Shown one piece after another: positions 46,122 through 56,191 of a DNA stretch of 64,000 nt. Location: positions 170,790 through 234,789 of the forward strand of contig CADCCF010000003.1 of the NCBI GenBank assembly GCA_902799835.1. Reading direction: 5' to 3'. Positions within the stretch are counted from its first letter, which is position 1. Each line of letters opens with the position of its first letter. The notes beneath the pieces were generated by a model that did not search any database, was not told the origin of the DNA, and saw only the letters and a list, made by a program, of their open reading frames with translations. The position numbers and the translations under genes are program-made. Source of the stretch: an uncultured Pseudomonadota bacterium (lineage in GTDB: Bacteria > Pseudomonadota > Alphaproteobacteria > RF32 > CAG-239).

Positions 46122-48581
46122 GTGAATAAAAAGTCCGTTATAATTAATGAAATCGACAAAGCACGCCTTAAATTTTCAATAGAACACTATATTGAATATT
46201 TTATTGGTAAACGAATTTGTGAAATAACTAAGGATGAAGCCTTGCAAGCAATTGCCTTAGCCGTGCGCGAATTTGCAATGGATAAAATGTATCAAACTAT
46301 TGCTCGCTATAACAAGTGCAATTCTAAGCGTGTTTACTACCTGTCAATTGAATATCTACTTGGGCGCTCTTTGGAAAACAACCTGCATTCACTCGGGCTT
46401 TTTGACATTATTAAAGACATCAAAATTGATGGTTGGCCCAAAATTTCTCTGGAAGAAATTTTTGACACCGAATACGATCCGGCCTTAGGCAACGGCGGTC
46501 TTGGTCGTTTAGCTGCTTGCTATCTCGATTCTATGGCCTCATTAGGTATTGCCGGATTCGGTTATGGCATTAACTACAAATTTGGTCTGTTTAAACAAAA
46601 ATTTGAAAATGGTTATCAGGTTGAGCAAGCTGATACTTGGCAAGGTGAAGAGTCTCCTTGGCAATTTGCCCGCCACGACCGCGTAGTTAAAATTCCAATC
46701 TACGGTGATGTTGAGATCTTAAACAATCCTGACGGATCCAAAGACTTTTTATGGATGAACACCAAGACCATCTATGGAATTCCTTTTGATTTTCCGATTG
46801 TTGGATATAACGGCAAATCAGTTAATTATTTGCGTCTTTTCTCCGCCAAAACCGATGATGAGTTGGACATCAACATCTTCAACAAAGGCGGCTATATCGA
46901 AGCAATGAAAGATAAAATTGAAACCGAAACCATCTCTAAGGTTCTATACCCTTCAGATGATGTTGAATCAGGTAAAGAATTGCGACTAAAACAACAATAC
47001 TTCTTTGTATCTTGTGCTATTCAAGACATCATTCGACGTTTCATGGAAAAAAGTGATGACTTCCAAAAGCTGCCCGATAAAGTGGTAATCCAACTCAATG
47101 ATACTCACCCGGCCATTGCCATCGCCGAGATGATGCGCATGCTGTTGGACGTACACGGACTTGAATGGGAAGATGCTTGGGACATAACATCACGTTGTTT
47201 TGCTTATACCAACCACACTCTTCTGCCTGAAGCATTGGAAACTTGGCCGGCTTCATTAATCCGAAGAATGCTGCCACGCCATCTGCAAATCATCTATGAA
47301 ATCAACCGTCGCTTTATGGAATTCGCCAGATTGCGTTTTGGCAACGACGAAGCTAAATTGAGCAAGGTGTCTATCGTTTCCGGTGAAGGTGACAAACAAA
47401 TTATTCGCATGGCTAACTTGTCCATTGTCGGATCATTTTCAGTTAACGGCGTTGCTGAAATCCATTCCGAATTGATTAAGACCAAACTGGTTCCCGAATT
47501 TTATGAATTATGGCCGGAAAAATTTACCAATATTACTAACGGTATCACTCCGCGCCGTTGGCTTCTCCATGCCAATACTGCTTTAGCTTCATTAATTGAC
47601 AGCAAAATTGGTGAAAATTGGGTTATTGACTTATCTCAACTCAAGCAACTTGAGCAATTTTCTCAAGATAAAAAATTCATTCGCCAACTCAGTGAAGTTA
47701 AATTGAACAACAAAAAACGTTTAGTTAAAATTATTCATAAAAATTGCGGAGTTATAGTCGATCCTGAAAGCATGTTTATCGTCCATGCCAAGCGCATTCA
47801 CGAATATAAACGCCAACTAATGACCATTTTGCAAGTTATCGGTGACTATTTGGCTATCATCAAAGATAACCATCGTCCCATTGCCCCAAAAACATACATT
47901 TTTGCCGGCAAAGCTGCTCCGTCTTATAATTTTGCCAAACTTGTCATCAAATTGATTAACAATGTTGCGGATGTTGTAAATAATGACCCGTTAGTCAATG
48001 ATATGTTAAAGGTGGTATTTATCCCCGACTACAAAGTTTCTTTGGCAGAAGTACTGATTCCGGCGGCCGACTTAAGCTTACAGGCATCAACTGCCGGCTT
48101 TGAAGCTTCCGGTACCTCCAACATGAAATTTGCCCTCAACGGTGCTCTGACTTTGGGTACTCTTGATGGTGCTAACATTGAGATTCGCAAAGAAGTCGGC
48201 GAAGATAATTTTTACCTGTTTGGATTAACTGAAGACGAGGTTCGCAAACAGCGTGACAGCTATAACCCTAAGAGCTTATACGAAAACAACAACTATATTA
48301 AGCGCATACTTAATGCCTTGAGTTCTAACATGTTTTGCGAAAAAGATTATGTTCTGTTGTTTAAGCCGATTGTTGAGGAATTATTAAATCGTGACTACTA
48401 TTTTGTTTTGGCCGATTTAATTTCCTTTAATGAAAAAATGCAACAAGCCGAGCGTGATTTCCTTGAACCTACCGTATGGCAAACCAAGGCTTTGCACAAT
48501 ATTGCCAATATCGGAAAATTCTCTTCCGACCGCTCGGTTGCTGAATATGCAAGCAATATTTGGCATATCAAGTCTTGTTAA
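46122..48581 (+). CDS. glgP: Glycogen/starch phosphorylase
   Basis: 819 residues from a GTG with AAGGAG eight bases upstream. Releases glucose 1-phosphate from alpha-1,4-glucans. The N-terminal YYLSIEYLLGRSLENNL and ALGNGGLGRLAACYLDS regions and the pyridoxal phosphate site (EASGTSNMKFALNG, with the Schiff-base lysine) are intact. Other glycogen genes are not in the window. Confidence 0.96.
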   Translation: MNKKSVIINEIDKARLKFSIEHYIEYFIGKRICEITKDEALQAIALAVREFAMDKMYQTIARYNKCNSKRVYYLSIEYLLGRSLENNLHSLGLFDIIKDIKIDGWPKISLEEIFDTEYDPALGNGGLGRLAACYLDSMASLGIAGFGYGINYKFGLFKQKFENGYQVEQADTWQGEESPWQFARHDRVVKIPIYGDVEILNNPDGSKDFLWMNTKTIYGIPFDFPIVGYNGKSVNYLRLFSAKTDDELDINIFNKGGYIEAMKDKIETETISKVLYPSDDVESGKELRLKQQYFFVSCAIQDIIRRFMEKSDDFQKLPDKVVIQLNDTHPAIAIAEMMRMLLDVHGLEWEDAWDITSRCFAYTNHTLLPEALETWPASLIRRMLPRHLQIIYEINRRFMEFARLRFGNDEAKLSKVSIVSGEGDKQIIRMANLSIVGSFSVNGVAEIHSELIKTKLVPEFYELWPEKFTNITNGITPRRWLLHANTALASLIDSKIGENWVIDLSQLKQLEQFSQDKKFIRQLSEVKLNNKKRLVKIIHKNCGVIVDPESMFIVHAKRIHEYKRQLMTILQVIGDYLAIIKDNHRPIAPKTYIFAGKAAPSYNFAKLVIKLINNVADVVNNDPLVNDMLKVVFIPDYKVSLAEVLIPAADLSLQASTAGFEASGTSNMKFALNGALTLGTLDGANIEIRKEVGEDNFYLFGLTEDEVRKQRDSYNPKSLYENNNYIKRILNALSSNMFCEKDYVLLFKPIVEELLNRDYYFVLADLISFNEKMQQAERDFLEPTVWQTKALHNIANIGKFSSDRSVAEYASNIWHIKSC

Positions 48582-48601
48582 TTTTGTCAATTTAACCAAC
48601 C

Positions 48602-48644
48602 CTAAAATCTTCCGTTTTCTGCCACAATACGGAAGATTTTTTTA
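48602..48644 (+). terminator. Terminator after glgP
   Basis: AAAATCTTCCGT (48604-48615) pairs with ACGGAAGATTTT (48629-48640), then continued T. Confidence 0.9.
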
Positions 48645-48683
48645 AGAATTTAAAGAATTTTTACAAAATTCGACAAATTTAAC

Positions 48684-48712
48684 TTGATTTTTCTTCTAAA
48701 AAAATATAAAAT
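48684..48712 (+). promoter_or_regulatory. Promoter for the 519-residue unknown gene
   Basis: TTGATT (48684-48689), 17-base spacer, TAAAAT (48707-48712); predicted start near 48719, 22 bases before the ATG. Confidence 0.6.
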
Positions 48713-48740
48713 CCTTGCAAATATAGATTGGGAGAAAAAA

Positions 48741-50300
48741 ATGTCAGAAAATAATAAGTTGCCAAAAAATTATCTTTATTCTCTTTTCAGCAATCATGCC
48801 AAGGAAGCCGCTGACGCTTATGGACAGTCTCTCAGTAAAGCTGATCTTGCAGAATATGCTAAACATTATAGTCAAGGAGTTATTCAAGGACTTAAAGATG
48901 GAGTCTGTTCGCTAAAAGAAGATGAATTTAAGACTGCTTACAGCAGCTTTATTGATCTTGTCAATTATTCGGGAAGCAACTTTTCCTATCACCCTGACAG
49001 CAATTCTTTGCAAACCATAAAACAGTATGTATCCGATGTACCGGAATTAGCCTCATTTTGTGATTTAGTTGATGTATATAAAGAATACGATCATATAAAA
49101 CGCAATATCGGTTCTTTTGATTTTGATATAAAAGAAATTAAACAATTTCATGATACCATAAACTCTCTTCCCGATATTTCACTTACTAACAGAGCTTCAC
49201 TTTTTGTCGGCTTAGGTAATTTGTACATGTCTTACGGTCAATCACAACAAGAACAACCCTTACCGCAAACGGAACAGGAATTTGAAGCATTACCTGAAAA
49301 CCATTTACAAGAATTCTTTAGACAACAAATAATTGATGAATTGCTAGAAGATGGTAAAAATACAGATCAAGAAATTTCTCAAGAACTAATCGAAGAAAGA
49401 AAAAATGCTGAAATACAAGCAACCATTGACGACCTTTGTTCTTTTGATCCCGAACGATATAATTTTGCCTACGGTTACTTTTTAGATATGACTGGATTAA
49501 GAGATAGTTTGGACAACATTCCTAATGAAAAAGTCGATACCGTAATCGGAAACCGCATTCAAAACATACCGGAATTACAAGAATTGTATGATTTAGCTTG
49601 TTTATACTTGGAAAGTGGATTTTTGGATGAACAAGCCCAGAATAAATCATTATCAAAAGAAACCATTGAAGATTACCACAACAGAGTATTACAACACAAG
49701 GAAAGCTCTTCTGATACTACTCTATCAGATAGCAATCTGGCTAACTATGAATATAAAATAATAAAATTATACCAAAAAATTGATGATGTATCAGCAGAAA
49801 ATCTGAGAGATTTATGCATTGATGTATTGTGCTCCAGCAACAAACCTAAAGATATTAAAGAAATCTTTAGCTTGTTCCAACCTCCGCTTAAGAATGAGAC
49901 AAAACCGTTTTCTCCATCAAAATACATCAATGAGATAACTCAAGATAATTGCAATCGTTTGCTTGAGACCAGGAAAGACAATCTTTCTGACCAAGAATTC
50001 TATATTCTCTACACTATTTTAGGTGACACATACAGACGTTCTATTAACAAATCAGGATTTCGACAAAAAGAGAAATTAGCTCACATGGAAGAATCAAATC
50101 AACGGGCAAGCCGTTATTATGAATTAGCTTATACTTATGCACCGACTAAAGGACTGAAAACTGCCGCTGCTAAAGCTGTATATGCTACTGATCCTGAGCA
50201 TTACGAACAAAAATCATGCTCCAAGGATGTGCCTTCGCGAGTAGTTAAAAACTCAAATGCAGCTAAGCCCTATGGTCCTAGAGATATGTCACGCAATTAA
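48741..50300 (+). CDS. Unknown helical protein with internal duplication
   Basis: 519 residues from an ATG with GGGAG. I do not recognise the family. No signal peptide or membrane helix is evident. It looks almost entirely alpha-helical and acidic. Residues 63-116 and 239-291 share a spaced pattern (AYxxFxDL, then I, V and a PEL segment followed by LxxxYxE), indicating a duplicated module of TPR-like appearance. The C-terminus is basic and ends SRN. It has its own promoter and sits between a terminator and another unknown gene; a secreted effector or cytoplasmic scaffold are both possible. Confidence 0.7.
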   Translation: MSENNKLPKNYLYSLFSNHAKEAADAYGQSLSKADLAEYAKHYSQGVIQGLKDGVCSLKEDEFKTAYSSFIDLVNYSGSNFSYHPDSNSLQTIKQYVSDVPELASFCDLVDVYKEYDHIKRNIGSFDFDIKEIKQFHDTINSLPDISLTNRASLFVGLGNLYMSYGQSQQEQPLPQTEQEFEALPENHLQEFFRQQIIDELLEDGKNTDQEISQELIEERKNAEIQATIDDLCSFDPERYNFAYGYFLDMTGLRDSLDNIPNEKVDTVIGNRIQNIPELQELYDLACLYLESGFLDEQAQNKSLSKETIEDYHNRVLQHKESSSDTTLSDSNLANYEYKIIKLYQKIDDVSAENLRDLCIDVLCSSNKPKDIKEIFSLFQPPLKNETKPFSPSKYINEITQDNCNRLLETRKDNLSDQEFYILYTILGDTYRRSINKSGFRQKEKLAHMEESNQRASRYYELAYTYAPTKGLKTAAAKAVYATDPEHYEQKSCSKDVPSRVVKNSNAAKPYGPRDMSRN

Positions 50301-50493
50301 GTTTTAGCTTTCAAAGATAGGAATCATCGATTCTTAATTTTGAAGTTTGTACTTAAGATTGACATTTAATTGTTTATAAACCTTTTTAAGCTAAGATATA
50401 CCATATTTTAGACAAAAAACTATTGAAATATTGCAAAAAATATGCTACTATACTGATAAATAAAAAAGATTTGCACATATTGGGAGAAATTCT
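50301..50493. other. Gap between two unknown genes
   Basis: 193 A/T-rich bases. The small palindrome GAATCATCGATTC near 50321-50333 is too short for a good terminator. The promoter of the next gene lies at 50423-50451. Confidence 0.5.
50423..50451 (+). promoter_or_regulatory. Promoter for the 754-residue unknown gene
   Basis: TTGAAA (50423-50428), 17-base spacer, TACTAT (50446-50451). The sequence before the start codon (TTGCACATATTGGGAGAAA) resembles that before the 48741 gene, hinting at shared control. Confidence 0.55.
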
Positions 50494-52758
50494 ATGGCTG
50501 AGCCTATCAACACACGTTCATTTCTTATCAATCCACAGAACCCAAGAAATCACATAATCTCGGAGCTATTGCAAGAGCATGATGAATATTCTTTTGATGA
50601 AATCAAAAGACTTCTCAACCCAAGCTCTTTTGGTGATTTTGAAAATGAGCTGCTCAAGTGCCAAAGCCTTTTGCAAAGCATTAACCGACATGATGCTGAT
50701 TTAAACTTAAACGAAGTTCCTTCTTGGATGCGTGTCTATGCCCGCTCAATTAGCCAAGAAGACAGCTATACTAGTGAGGCCATGCGTGCACATCGCTTAA
50801 AAGCTATTATCAGTACGTTAGCTGAAAGTTCACCGCAAACCAGACAAAACCTATGGAATCTTCAAACGAAACACCCTGAAAAATTTAATAGTGTTTGGGC
50901 TGATTTTTTATCTGACAATTTTTCTTCGCAAGAATGGAATCTTAATTCTGTATTAGCTGATGACATAGAACAAATTCAAAAATCCCAACCCAATGGTACT
51001 GCAAACCTCACAGGCGGATATCCTTATACTCTTACGGCAGATCACAATTATGAATATACTGATAATGGCAACCTTAAACACACCGTCAAAAATCTTGATA
51101 ATACCGGACTCGACTTATGTATTGCCAACAACAAATTGGCCATTCTCAATATTTCAACTCTGACTTTTGCTCAAAGTGAAGCTTTGGAGCGCTACTTTGT
51201 TAACAGTGGCAAATGGCCTGAAAATATTGAAGAACTTAATAATTTCAATATTTCTCTTAACCGCTCAGAAGCTATCAAAGAATACGAGAACTTAACCGGA
51301 AAATCATACTTTGAAGAGAAAAGAGAAACCGGAAAGGAACCTCTCCTTAAGATAATGGAACAAGACCATGCTAATAGCGACACTTGGATTTTACCATTAA
51401 GTACCAAAATAAAGGCTATTCGTGAAGGGCTTTCCCCTGAAGATAATCGTGATTATTTACGTAGCATATTGGGATCTTCATCACAGGATCGCAGAGATAC
51501 TCCAGCTTCAGATGATCCTGAAACGCCGGAAGCCTATAACCCATTCAAAGAATTTGATGAATTACCTGAGATAAGCAGTTATGATTACATTAAATCAGCT
51601 GCATCAAAAGAAAACAACGCCGAAAACCGCAATAAAGCTATTGATGAGCTGTTTAAAGAATTTAGAAAAAAACATGGCACCATGGATGACGGAAGCACCT
51701 CTCACCCGCTTTCTGATATAAATCATGGTTTTAAATCCATCACTATTACTTTTTGGCCCAAACCTGATGCCATTGCCAAGAACAATCCTATCGATTCCAA
51801 AAAGCACACTCAAGGTGCTTCGACGCAACTTTGGTCAATGAAAATTAGCAAAAGCAATCCTCCCAAAATCGGGCTTTTTATACCTGATAACAGGAACTTT
51901 TCTCCCGATGACGCCGGTGCAGTATTAAAATATTTTCAAGAAATGGGGTGCACTACTTTTACTATGCCTTCTTCGGATACTTATGGCTCAGATGTTTATA
52001 AAGCCTTTTTGGAGGCATCAGTAAAACAACGCATACCCTTGAAATTAAAACCGGACGGTATGGAAATAAAAGATTCTGATATAGTCAATATCGACAAGTT
52101 TATTCAAGAAAAAATGAATTGCCGCCCCGAACAAAAAATTGATTTCTTACTGCGTTGGTCTCGTCAACTTGATGGTTTCAGTCGCTGGGGAAAAGGAAAC
52201 TCTACTGCCGCCACCAAATCCCTTGCCTACCTGCAACAAGCGCGTTTCACAAACTTTAACTCAATGTGCGCCGGAGCATTAGAGGGATATATGAAAGAGC
52301 AGGTTGATGCCAACAAATGGACCGACGTTGATGTTATTATGGCCAAAATTGCCATGACACAGCTGGTTACCGAAATTTCAAAAGGTCAAATGGGCGGTAA
52401 GCCATGGGATCCGACATTCGGTTGCAAACCTGAAGAAAAAGCAGCCCTTAAAGCCAATGTTCTTGAACGCTTTAAGGAACTTCACAGCGCAGTCAATCGC
52501 CAAGCCATTATCGATGAAATTAAGGCGCAAAAAGATGATTCCGGAAAAGACACTAAAGCTAATCAGGTTTCGCGTGTTGAAAGGCGATATGCCGAAGCTT
52601 GGAACAATTTGGTTTCTAACAAAGATAGTGACCTTAGTTTGGCGAGCCTTGGTGTTACTATCAATAGTAAAATGTTCCCCACCGCTGTCATTAAAGATAG
52701 CGGTTATGGTCGAGAATCAAGCGGTGGTCGGACACCTACACCATCTCGTTCACTTTAA
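50494..52758 (+). CDS. Large unknown cytoplasmic protein
   Basis: 754 residues; TGGGAGAAA precedes the ATG. No signal peptide or membrane helix. The first 150 residues are helical; residues about 165-260 and 405-520 each hold a beta-rich module with a similar ending (LTFAQSEALERYFVNSGKW and FSPDDAGAVLKYFQEMGCT). The C-terminal third is helical with an Arg-rich, Ser/Gly/Pro tail. The second module faintly recalls the LPD-type domains of large polyvalent proteins, but not strongly enough to assign. Function unknown. It is followed by a strong terminator. Confidence 0.7.
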   Translation: MAEPINTRSFLINPQNPRNHIISELLQEHDEYSFDEIKRLLNPSSFGDFENELLKCQSLLQSINRHDADLNLNEVPSWMRVYARSISQEDSYTSEAMRAHRLKAIISTLAESSPQTRQNLWNLQTKHPEKFNSVWADFLSDNFSSQEWNLNSVLADDIEQIQKSQPNGTANLTGGYPYTLTADHNYEYTDNGNLKHTVKNLDNTGLDLCIANNKLAILNISTLTFAQSEALERYFVNSGKWPENIEELNNFNISLNRSEAIKEYENLTGKSYFEEKRETGKEPLLKIMEQDHANSDTWILPLSTKIKAIREGLSPEDNRDYLRSILGSSSQDRRDTPASDDPETPEAYNPFKEFDELPEISSYDYIKSAASKENNAENRNKAIDELFKEFRKKHGTMDDGSTSHPLSDINHGFKSITITFWPKPDAIAKNNPIDSKKHTQGASTQLWSMKISKSNPPKIGLFIPDNRNFSPDDAGAVLKYFQEMGCTTFTMPSSDTYGSDVYKAFLEASVKQRIPLKLKPDGMEIKDSDIVNIDKFIQEKMNCRPEQKIDFLLRWSRQLDGFSRWGKGNSTAATKSLAYLQQARFTNFNSMCAGALEGYMKEQVDANKWTDVDVIMAKIAMTQLVTEISKGQMGGKPWDPTFGCKPEEKAALKANVLERFKELHSAVNRQAIIDEIKAQKDDSGKDTKANQVSRVERRYAEAWNNLVSNKDSDLSLASLGVTINSKMFPTAVIKDSGYGRESSGGRTPTPSRSL

Positions 52759-52769
52759 ACTTTATCAGC

Positions 52770-52802
52770 CCATCCCACCTCTTCAAGGTGGGATTTTTTT
52801 TA
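52770..52802 (+). terminator. Terminator before the division cluster
   Basis: ATCCCACCT (52772-52780) pairs with AGGTGGGAT (52786-52794), followed by a T-run. It insulates mraY from upstream transcription. Confidence 0.92.
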
Positions 52803-52884
52803 TTATATCTTAGCATTTTGTTTAGATTTGCATGTTAAATTAAAACTCAAGTATTTCTATCAGAATGTGTGGGAGTTAGTATAA

Positions 52885-53946
52885 ATGTTGGTCAATCTTC
52901 TTGATAATATTGATATTTGGTGTTTTGACAGCCTTTCGTTACGTTGTTTGTTTGCTCTATTAACATCATTGCTACTGACTCTGTTATGCGGTAAAAAAAT
53001 TATTTCTTTTTTGCATCACCACCAAACCAAAGGCCAACCCATTCGTGAAGATGGCCCCAAATCACATCTTTTGACTAAAAAGGGTACTCCAACCATGGGC
53101 GGATTTATGATTTTGGGTTCTGCCATCATATCAATGTCGTTATTTTGTTGCCTGAGCAATGCTTTTGTTTTGACCGGCATAAGTGTATTAATAATATACG
53201 GAGCAGTTGGCTTTGCTGATGATTATCTCAAAGTAACCCGCCAATCATCTAATGCCATGACCGCCAAAATGAAGCTTTTTCTGCAGTTTACCACCGCTTT
53301 GGTTGCCATTTTGGTAATTTCGCATCACACTCCCGAAAATTATCGTTTTATCCTTAATGTTCCTTATTTTAACTGGCACTTCAACATTAGTTGGCTATAC
53401 ATTTTATTTGCCATGTTCGTTATCGCCGGAGCTTCAAATGGTGTAAACTTAAGCGACGGATTGGATGGTTTGGCCGGAGGATTATTGGTCTTGACTTTTA
53501 GCGTATTTGCAATTTTTGCATACAGTGCCGCTCTAGCCATTTCTTTCAATCAGCTTCCTATAATTCCCTCTGCGCAAGAAGTTGCCGTTATGTGCTCAGC
53601 CATGATCGGCGGATGTTTAGGTTTTTTGCGTTTTAATCTCAAACCGGCCAAAATTTTCATGGGAGACACCGGCTCCCTTGCCTTGGGTGCTTTTTTAGGT
53701 TTGGTCGCCGTTATGCTCAAACAAGAAATTATCTTGGCAATTGCCGGATTTGTTTTTGTCGGAGAATCAATCTCCGTGATGATTCAGGTTGGTTATTTCA
53801 AAATCACCCACGGTAAAAGATTTTTCAAAATGGCCCCGATACATCACCATTTTGAACAATCTGGTTGGAGTGAAGTAAAAGTTGTACGAACTTTTTGGTG
53901 TGTCGGACTGGTAATGGGAATAATCGGACTTTTGGCTTTGTTGTAA
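52885..53946 (+). CDS. mraY: Phospho-N-acetylmuramoyl-pentapeptide transferase
   Basis: 353 residues, about ten membrane helices. MraY makes lipid I from UDP-MurNAc-pentapeptide and undecaprenyl phosphate. GTPTMGGFMI, the paired aspartates in GFADDYLKV, LSDGLDGLAGG and the HHHFE motif near the C-terminus are conserved active-site features. GGGAG lies nine bases before the ATG. It starts the cluster here; murF, murE and ftsI do not precede it, and murD does not follow. Confidence 0.97.
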   Translation: MLVNLLDNIDIWCFDSLSLRCLFALLTSLLLTLLCGKKIISFLHHHQTKGQPIREDGPKSHLLTKKGTPTMGGFMILGSAIISMSLFCCLSNAFVLTGISVLIIYGAVGFADDYLKVTRQSSNAMTAKMKLFLQFTTALVAILVISHHTPENYRFILNVPYFNWHFNISWLYILFAMFVIAGASNGVNLSDGLDGLAGGLLVLTFSVFAIFAYSAALAISFNQLPIIPSAQEVAVMCSAMIGGCLGFLRFNLKPAKIFMGDTGSLALGAFLGLVAVMLKQEIILAIAGFVFVGESISVMIQVGYFKITHGKRFFKMAPIHHHFEQSGWSEVKVVRTFWCVGLVMGIIGLLALL

Positions 53947-53956
53947 GGAAACAAAT

Positions 53957-55099
53957 ATGGAATTATCTTTTGCTCGTACAAGCCGAAACATTGTCGCCCG
54001 TTGGTGGTGGACCGTTGACAAAGTATTGTTGTCAATGGTTGCATTTTTGATAACCTGTGGATTTGTCCTATCTTTTTCCGCATCACCGGCTGTGGCTGAA
54101 CGCATTCATTGCCCCACTTATTTCTTTGTCTATCACCACAGTTTTTATCTTTGTCTGGCCAGTATTTTAATGTTATTTTTCTCAATGCAAGACCTAAAAT
54201 GGACAAGACGTTGGGCTCTGCTCGGCTACACCGGAGTATTTATTTTGTTGATTGCAACCATCTTTTTAGGCTATGAAACCAAAGGGGCGCGGCGTTGGAT
54301 TAAAATAGGTATTCAATTACAACCATCTGAGTTTTTAAAACCGGTATTCATAATTTGCACGGCTTGGCTTTTTGAAATGCAACGCCAATATAAAAATTTT
54401 AAGGGTGTATTAATCAGTTTCACTCTATTAGGCATCACTTGCCTTTTGCTCCTAAAACAACCGGATGTCGGCATGACAATAGTTGTTGCCAGCGTATGGG
54501 CTATCCAACTGTTTTTATCCGGAGTACCTATTAAAAAATTTATTATCCTGATAACCCCGTTTATTGTATTATTTATAATTGCTTACTTCGCTCTGCCCCA
54601 TATGCAACATCGCATAGCCCAAATGCTTGATGGTATGTTTTTAGGCGAACCATCTTATCAGGTAAAAAAATCTCTCGAAGCTTTCAAAAATGGCGGAATG
54701 TTTGGAGTTGGCGTTGGCGAAGGCGTGGTCAAAATGCATATACCCGATGCACATACTGACTTTATTTTTCCGGTTGCTGCTGAAGAATATGGATTTTTAC
54801 TGTGTGCTTTAATTGTTTTAGCTTATGGTGTGATTGTCATTCGCTCCATGATTATCAGTTCTAAAGAAAAAAATATGTTTATTGTATTATCGGTTTGCGG
54901 CCTTGCCGTAAGTTTCGGATTACAGGCCTTAGTCAACATGGCTTCAACCTTACAACTCGGTCCGACCAAAGGTATGGCTCTCCCCCTTATCTCAAGCGGA
55001 GGATCATCCTTGGGCGGTGCAGCTATAGGTATCGGCATGTTGCTGGCTTTGACACGAAAAAATATTCATGCGGAGAACAAAGATAATGAAAAGATCTAA
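53957..55099 (+). CDS. ftsW: Septal peptidoglycan polymerase FtsW
   Basis: 380 residues of the SEDS family with ten membrane segments. GARRWIKIGIQLQPSEFLKP and GVGVGEGVVKMHIPDAHTDFIF include the catalytic-aspartate region; PLISSGGSSLGG follows near the end. FtsW polymerises glycan strands with FtsI at the septum. It begins ten bases after mraY and its end overlaps the region just before murG. Confidence 0.95.
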   Translation: MELSFARTSRNIVARWWWTVDKVLLSMVAFLITCGFVLSFSASPAVAERIHCPTYFFVYHHSFYLCLASILMLFFSMQDLKWTRRWALLGYTGVFILLIATIFLGYETKGARRWIKIGIQLQPSEFLKPVFIICTAWLFEMQRQYKNFKGVLISFTLLGITCLLLLKQPDVGMTIVVASVWAIQLFLSGVPIKKFIILITPFIVLFIIAYFALPHMQHRIAQMLDGMFLGEPSYQVKKSLEAFKNGGMFGVGVGEGVVKMHIPDAHTDFIFPVAAEEYGFLLCALIVLAYGVIVIRSMIISSKEKNMFIVLSVCGLAVSFGLQALVNMASTLQLGPTKGMALPLISSGGSSLGGAAIGIGMLLALTRKNIHAENKDNEKI

Positions 55100-56183
55100 A
55101 AACAACACGATAGTCCTCACGGCCGGTGGTACCGGCGGACATATATATCCGGCAGAAGCTTTGACGGTAGAATTGCAAAAGCGCGGATATAAAACCATTT
55201 TTTATACCGATTCACGCGGATTAGGCAATTATAAAGGTATTTTAAGCCAACTTCCTTCTAAAACCATTTTATCAGGCAGTGTTGTTGGAAAATCAACCTT
55301 TACCAAAATAATCAGTCTTTGTAAAGTCGTACTGGGCATTGCCCAGGCCGGTTTTTATCTTTTGTTTAACCGCCCGCGTGCTGTAGTCGGTTTTGGCGGC
55401 TATGCTTCTTTTCCCACCGCTATTGCAGCTATAATCTTGCGAATTCCGTTAGTTATCCATGAACAAAATTCGGTAATGAGCCGCACCAATCGTATTTTGG
55501 CGCGTTTTGCCAATCGCACAGCACAAAGTTTTCGTAATGTTCAAAACACGCCTAAACAAGCCAAAGAATTTTTAAGTGGTATGCCGGTGCGCGACAGCAT
55601 TGTTGAATTGCATAATAATCAATATCAACCATGGGATAAACAGCGTCCTTTCACCATCATAGTTTTGGGAGGGTCACAAGGAGCGAAAATTTTCAGCGAT
55701 GTGATTCCTCAAGCCATTACTCTTTTCAATGATTCAGTCCAAGAACAAATTTGTATCTATCAACAATGTCGCAAAGAAGACGAAGAAAACATTCGCAAAG
55801 CCTATAAAAAATTATGCTGTCAAAACAATATCGCCCCATTCTTTACCAATATGCCGGAATTGTACGCCAAGGCCGATTTAATGATTTCGCGTTCCGGAGC
55901 ATCTTCGGTTTATGAAATCGCCGCCAGCGGAACTCCATCCATTTTGGTTCCATTGCCCACCGCCGCCGACAATCACCAATTCTATAATGCCAAAGAGCTC
56001 AATGATTGTGGTGGAGCGATACTGGTTGAACAACAAAATTTTACGGCCCCCAATCTTAACGCTATGATTGCTGATTTTATGAAAAACCCTAAAAAACTGG
56101 AACAACTATCCTTACGCGCCAAAAAATGTTCTATTATAGACGCTCAAATCAGATTAGCCGATGAAATTGAAAAATTAAGTTAG
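55086..56183 (+). CDS. murG: UDP-GlcNAc transferase MurG
   Basis: 365 residues from the ATG with GGAG upstream. MurG adds GlcNAc to lipid I to make lipid II. The N-terminal GGTGGHIYPAEAL loop, HEQNSVMSRTNR, the middle GGSQGAKIF loop and the donor-binding SGASSVYEIAASG-PSILVPLPTAADNHQ region are typical. The start overlaps the ftsW end. murC, which usually follows, is absent. Confidence 0.96.
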   Translation: MKRSKNNTIVLTAGGTGGHIYPAEALTVELQKRGYKTIFYTDSRGLGNYKGILSQLPSKTILSGSVVGKSTFTKIISLCKVVLGIAQAGFYLLFNRPRAVVGFGGYASFPTAIAAIILRIPLVIHEQNSVMSRTNRILARFANRTAQSFRNVQNTPKQAKEFLSGMPVRDSIVELHNNQYQPWDKQRPFTIIVLGGSQGAKIFSDVIPQAITLFNDSVQEQICIYQQCRKEDEENIRKAYKKLCCQNNIAPFFTNMPELYAKADLMISRSGASSVYEIAASGTPSILVPLPTAADNHQFYNAKELNDCGGAILVEQQNFTAPNLNAMIADFMKNPKKLEQLSLRAKKCSIIDAQIRLADEIEKLS

Positions 56184-56191
56184 GTAAAAAA

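Noticed and set aside
51760..52060. Resemblance of the 754-residue unknown protein to LPD-type domains of polyvalent mobile-element proteins.
   Set aside because: The similarity is limited to a vague hydrophobic pattern and could not be supported by eye.
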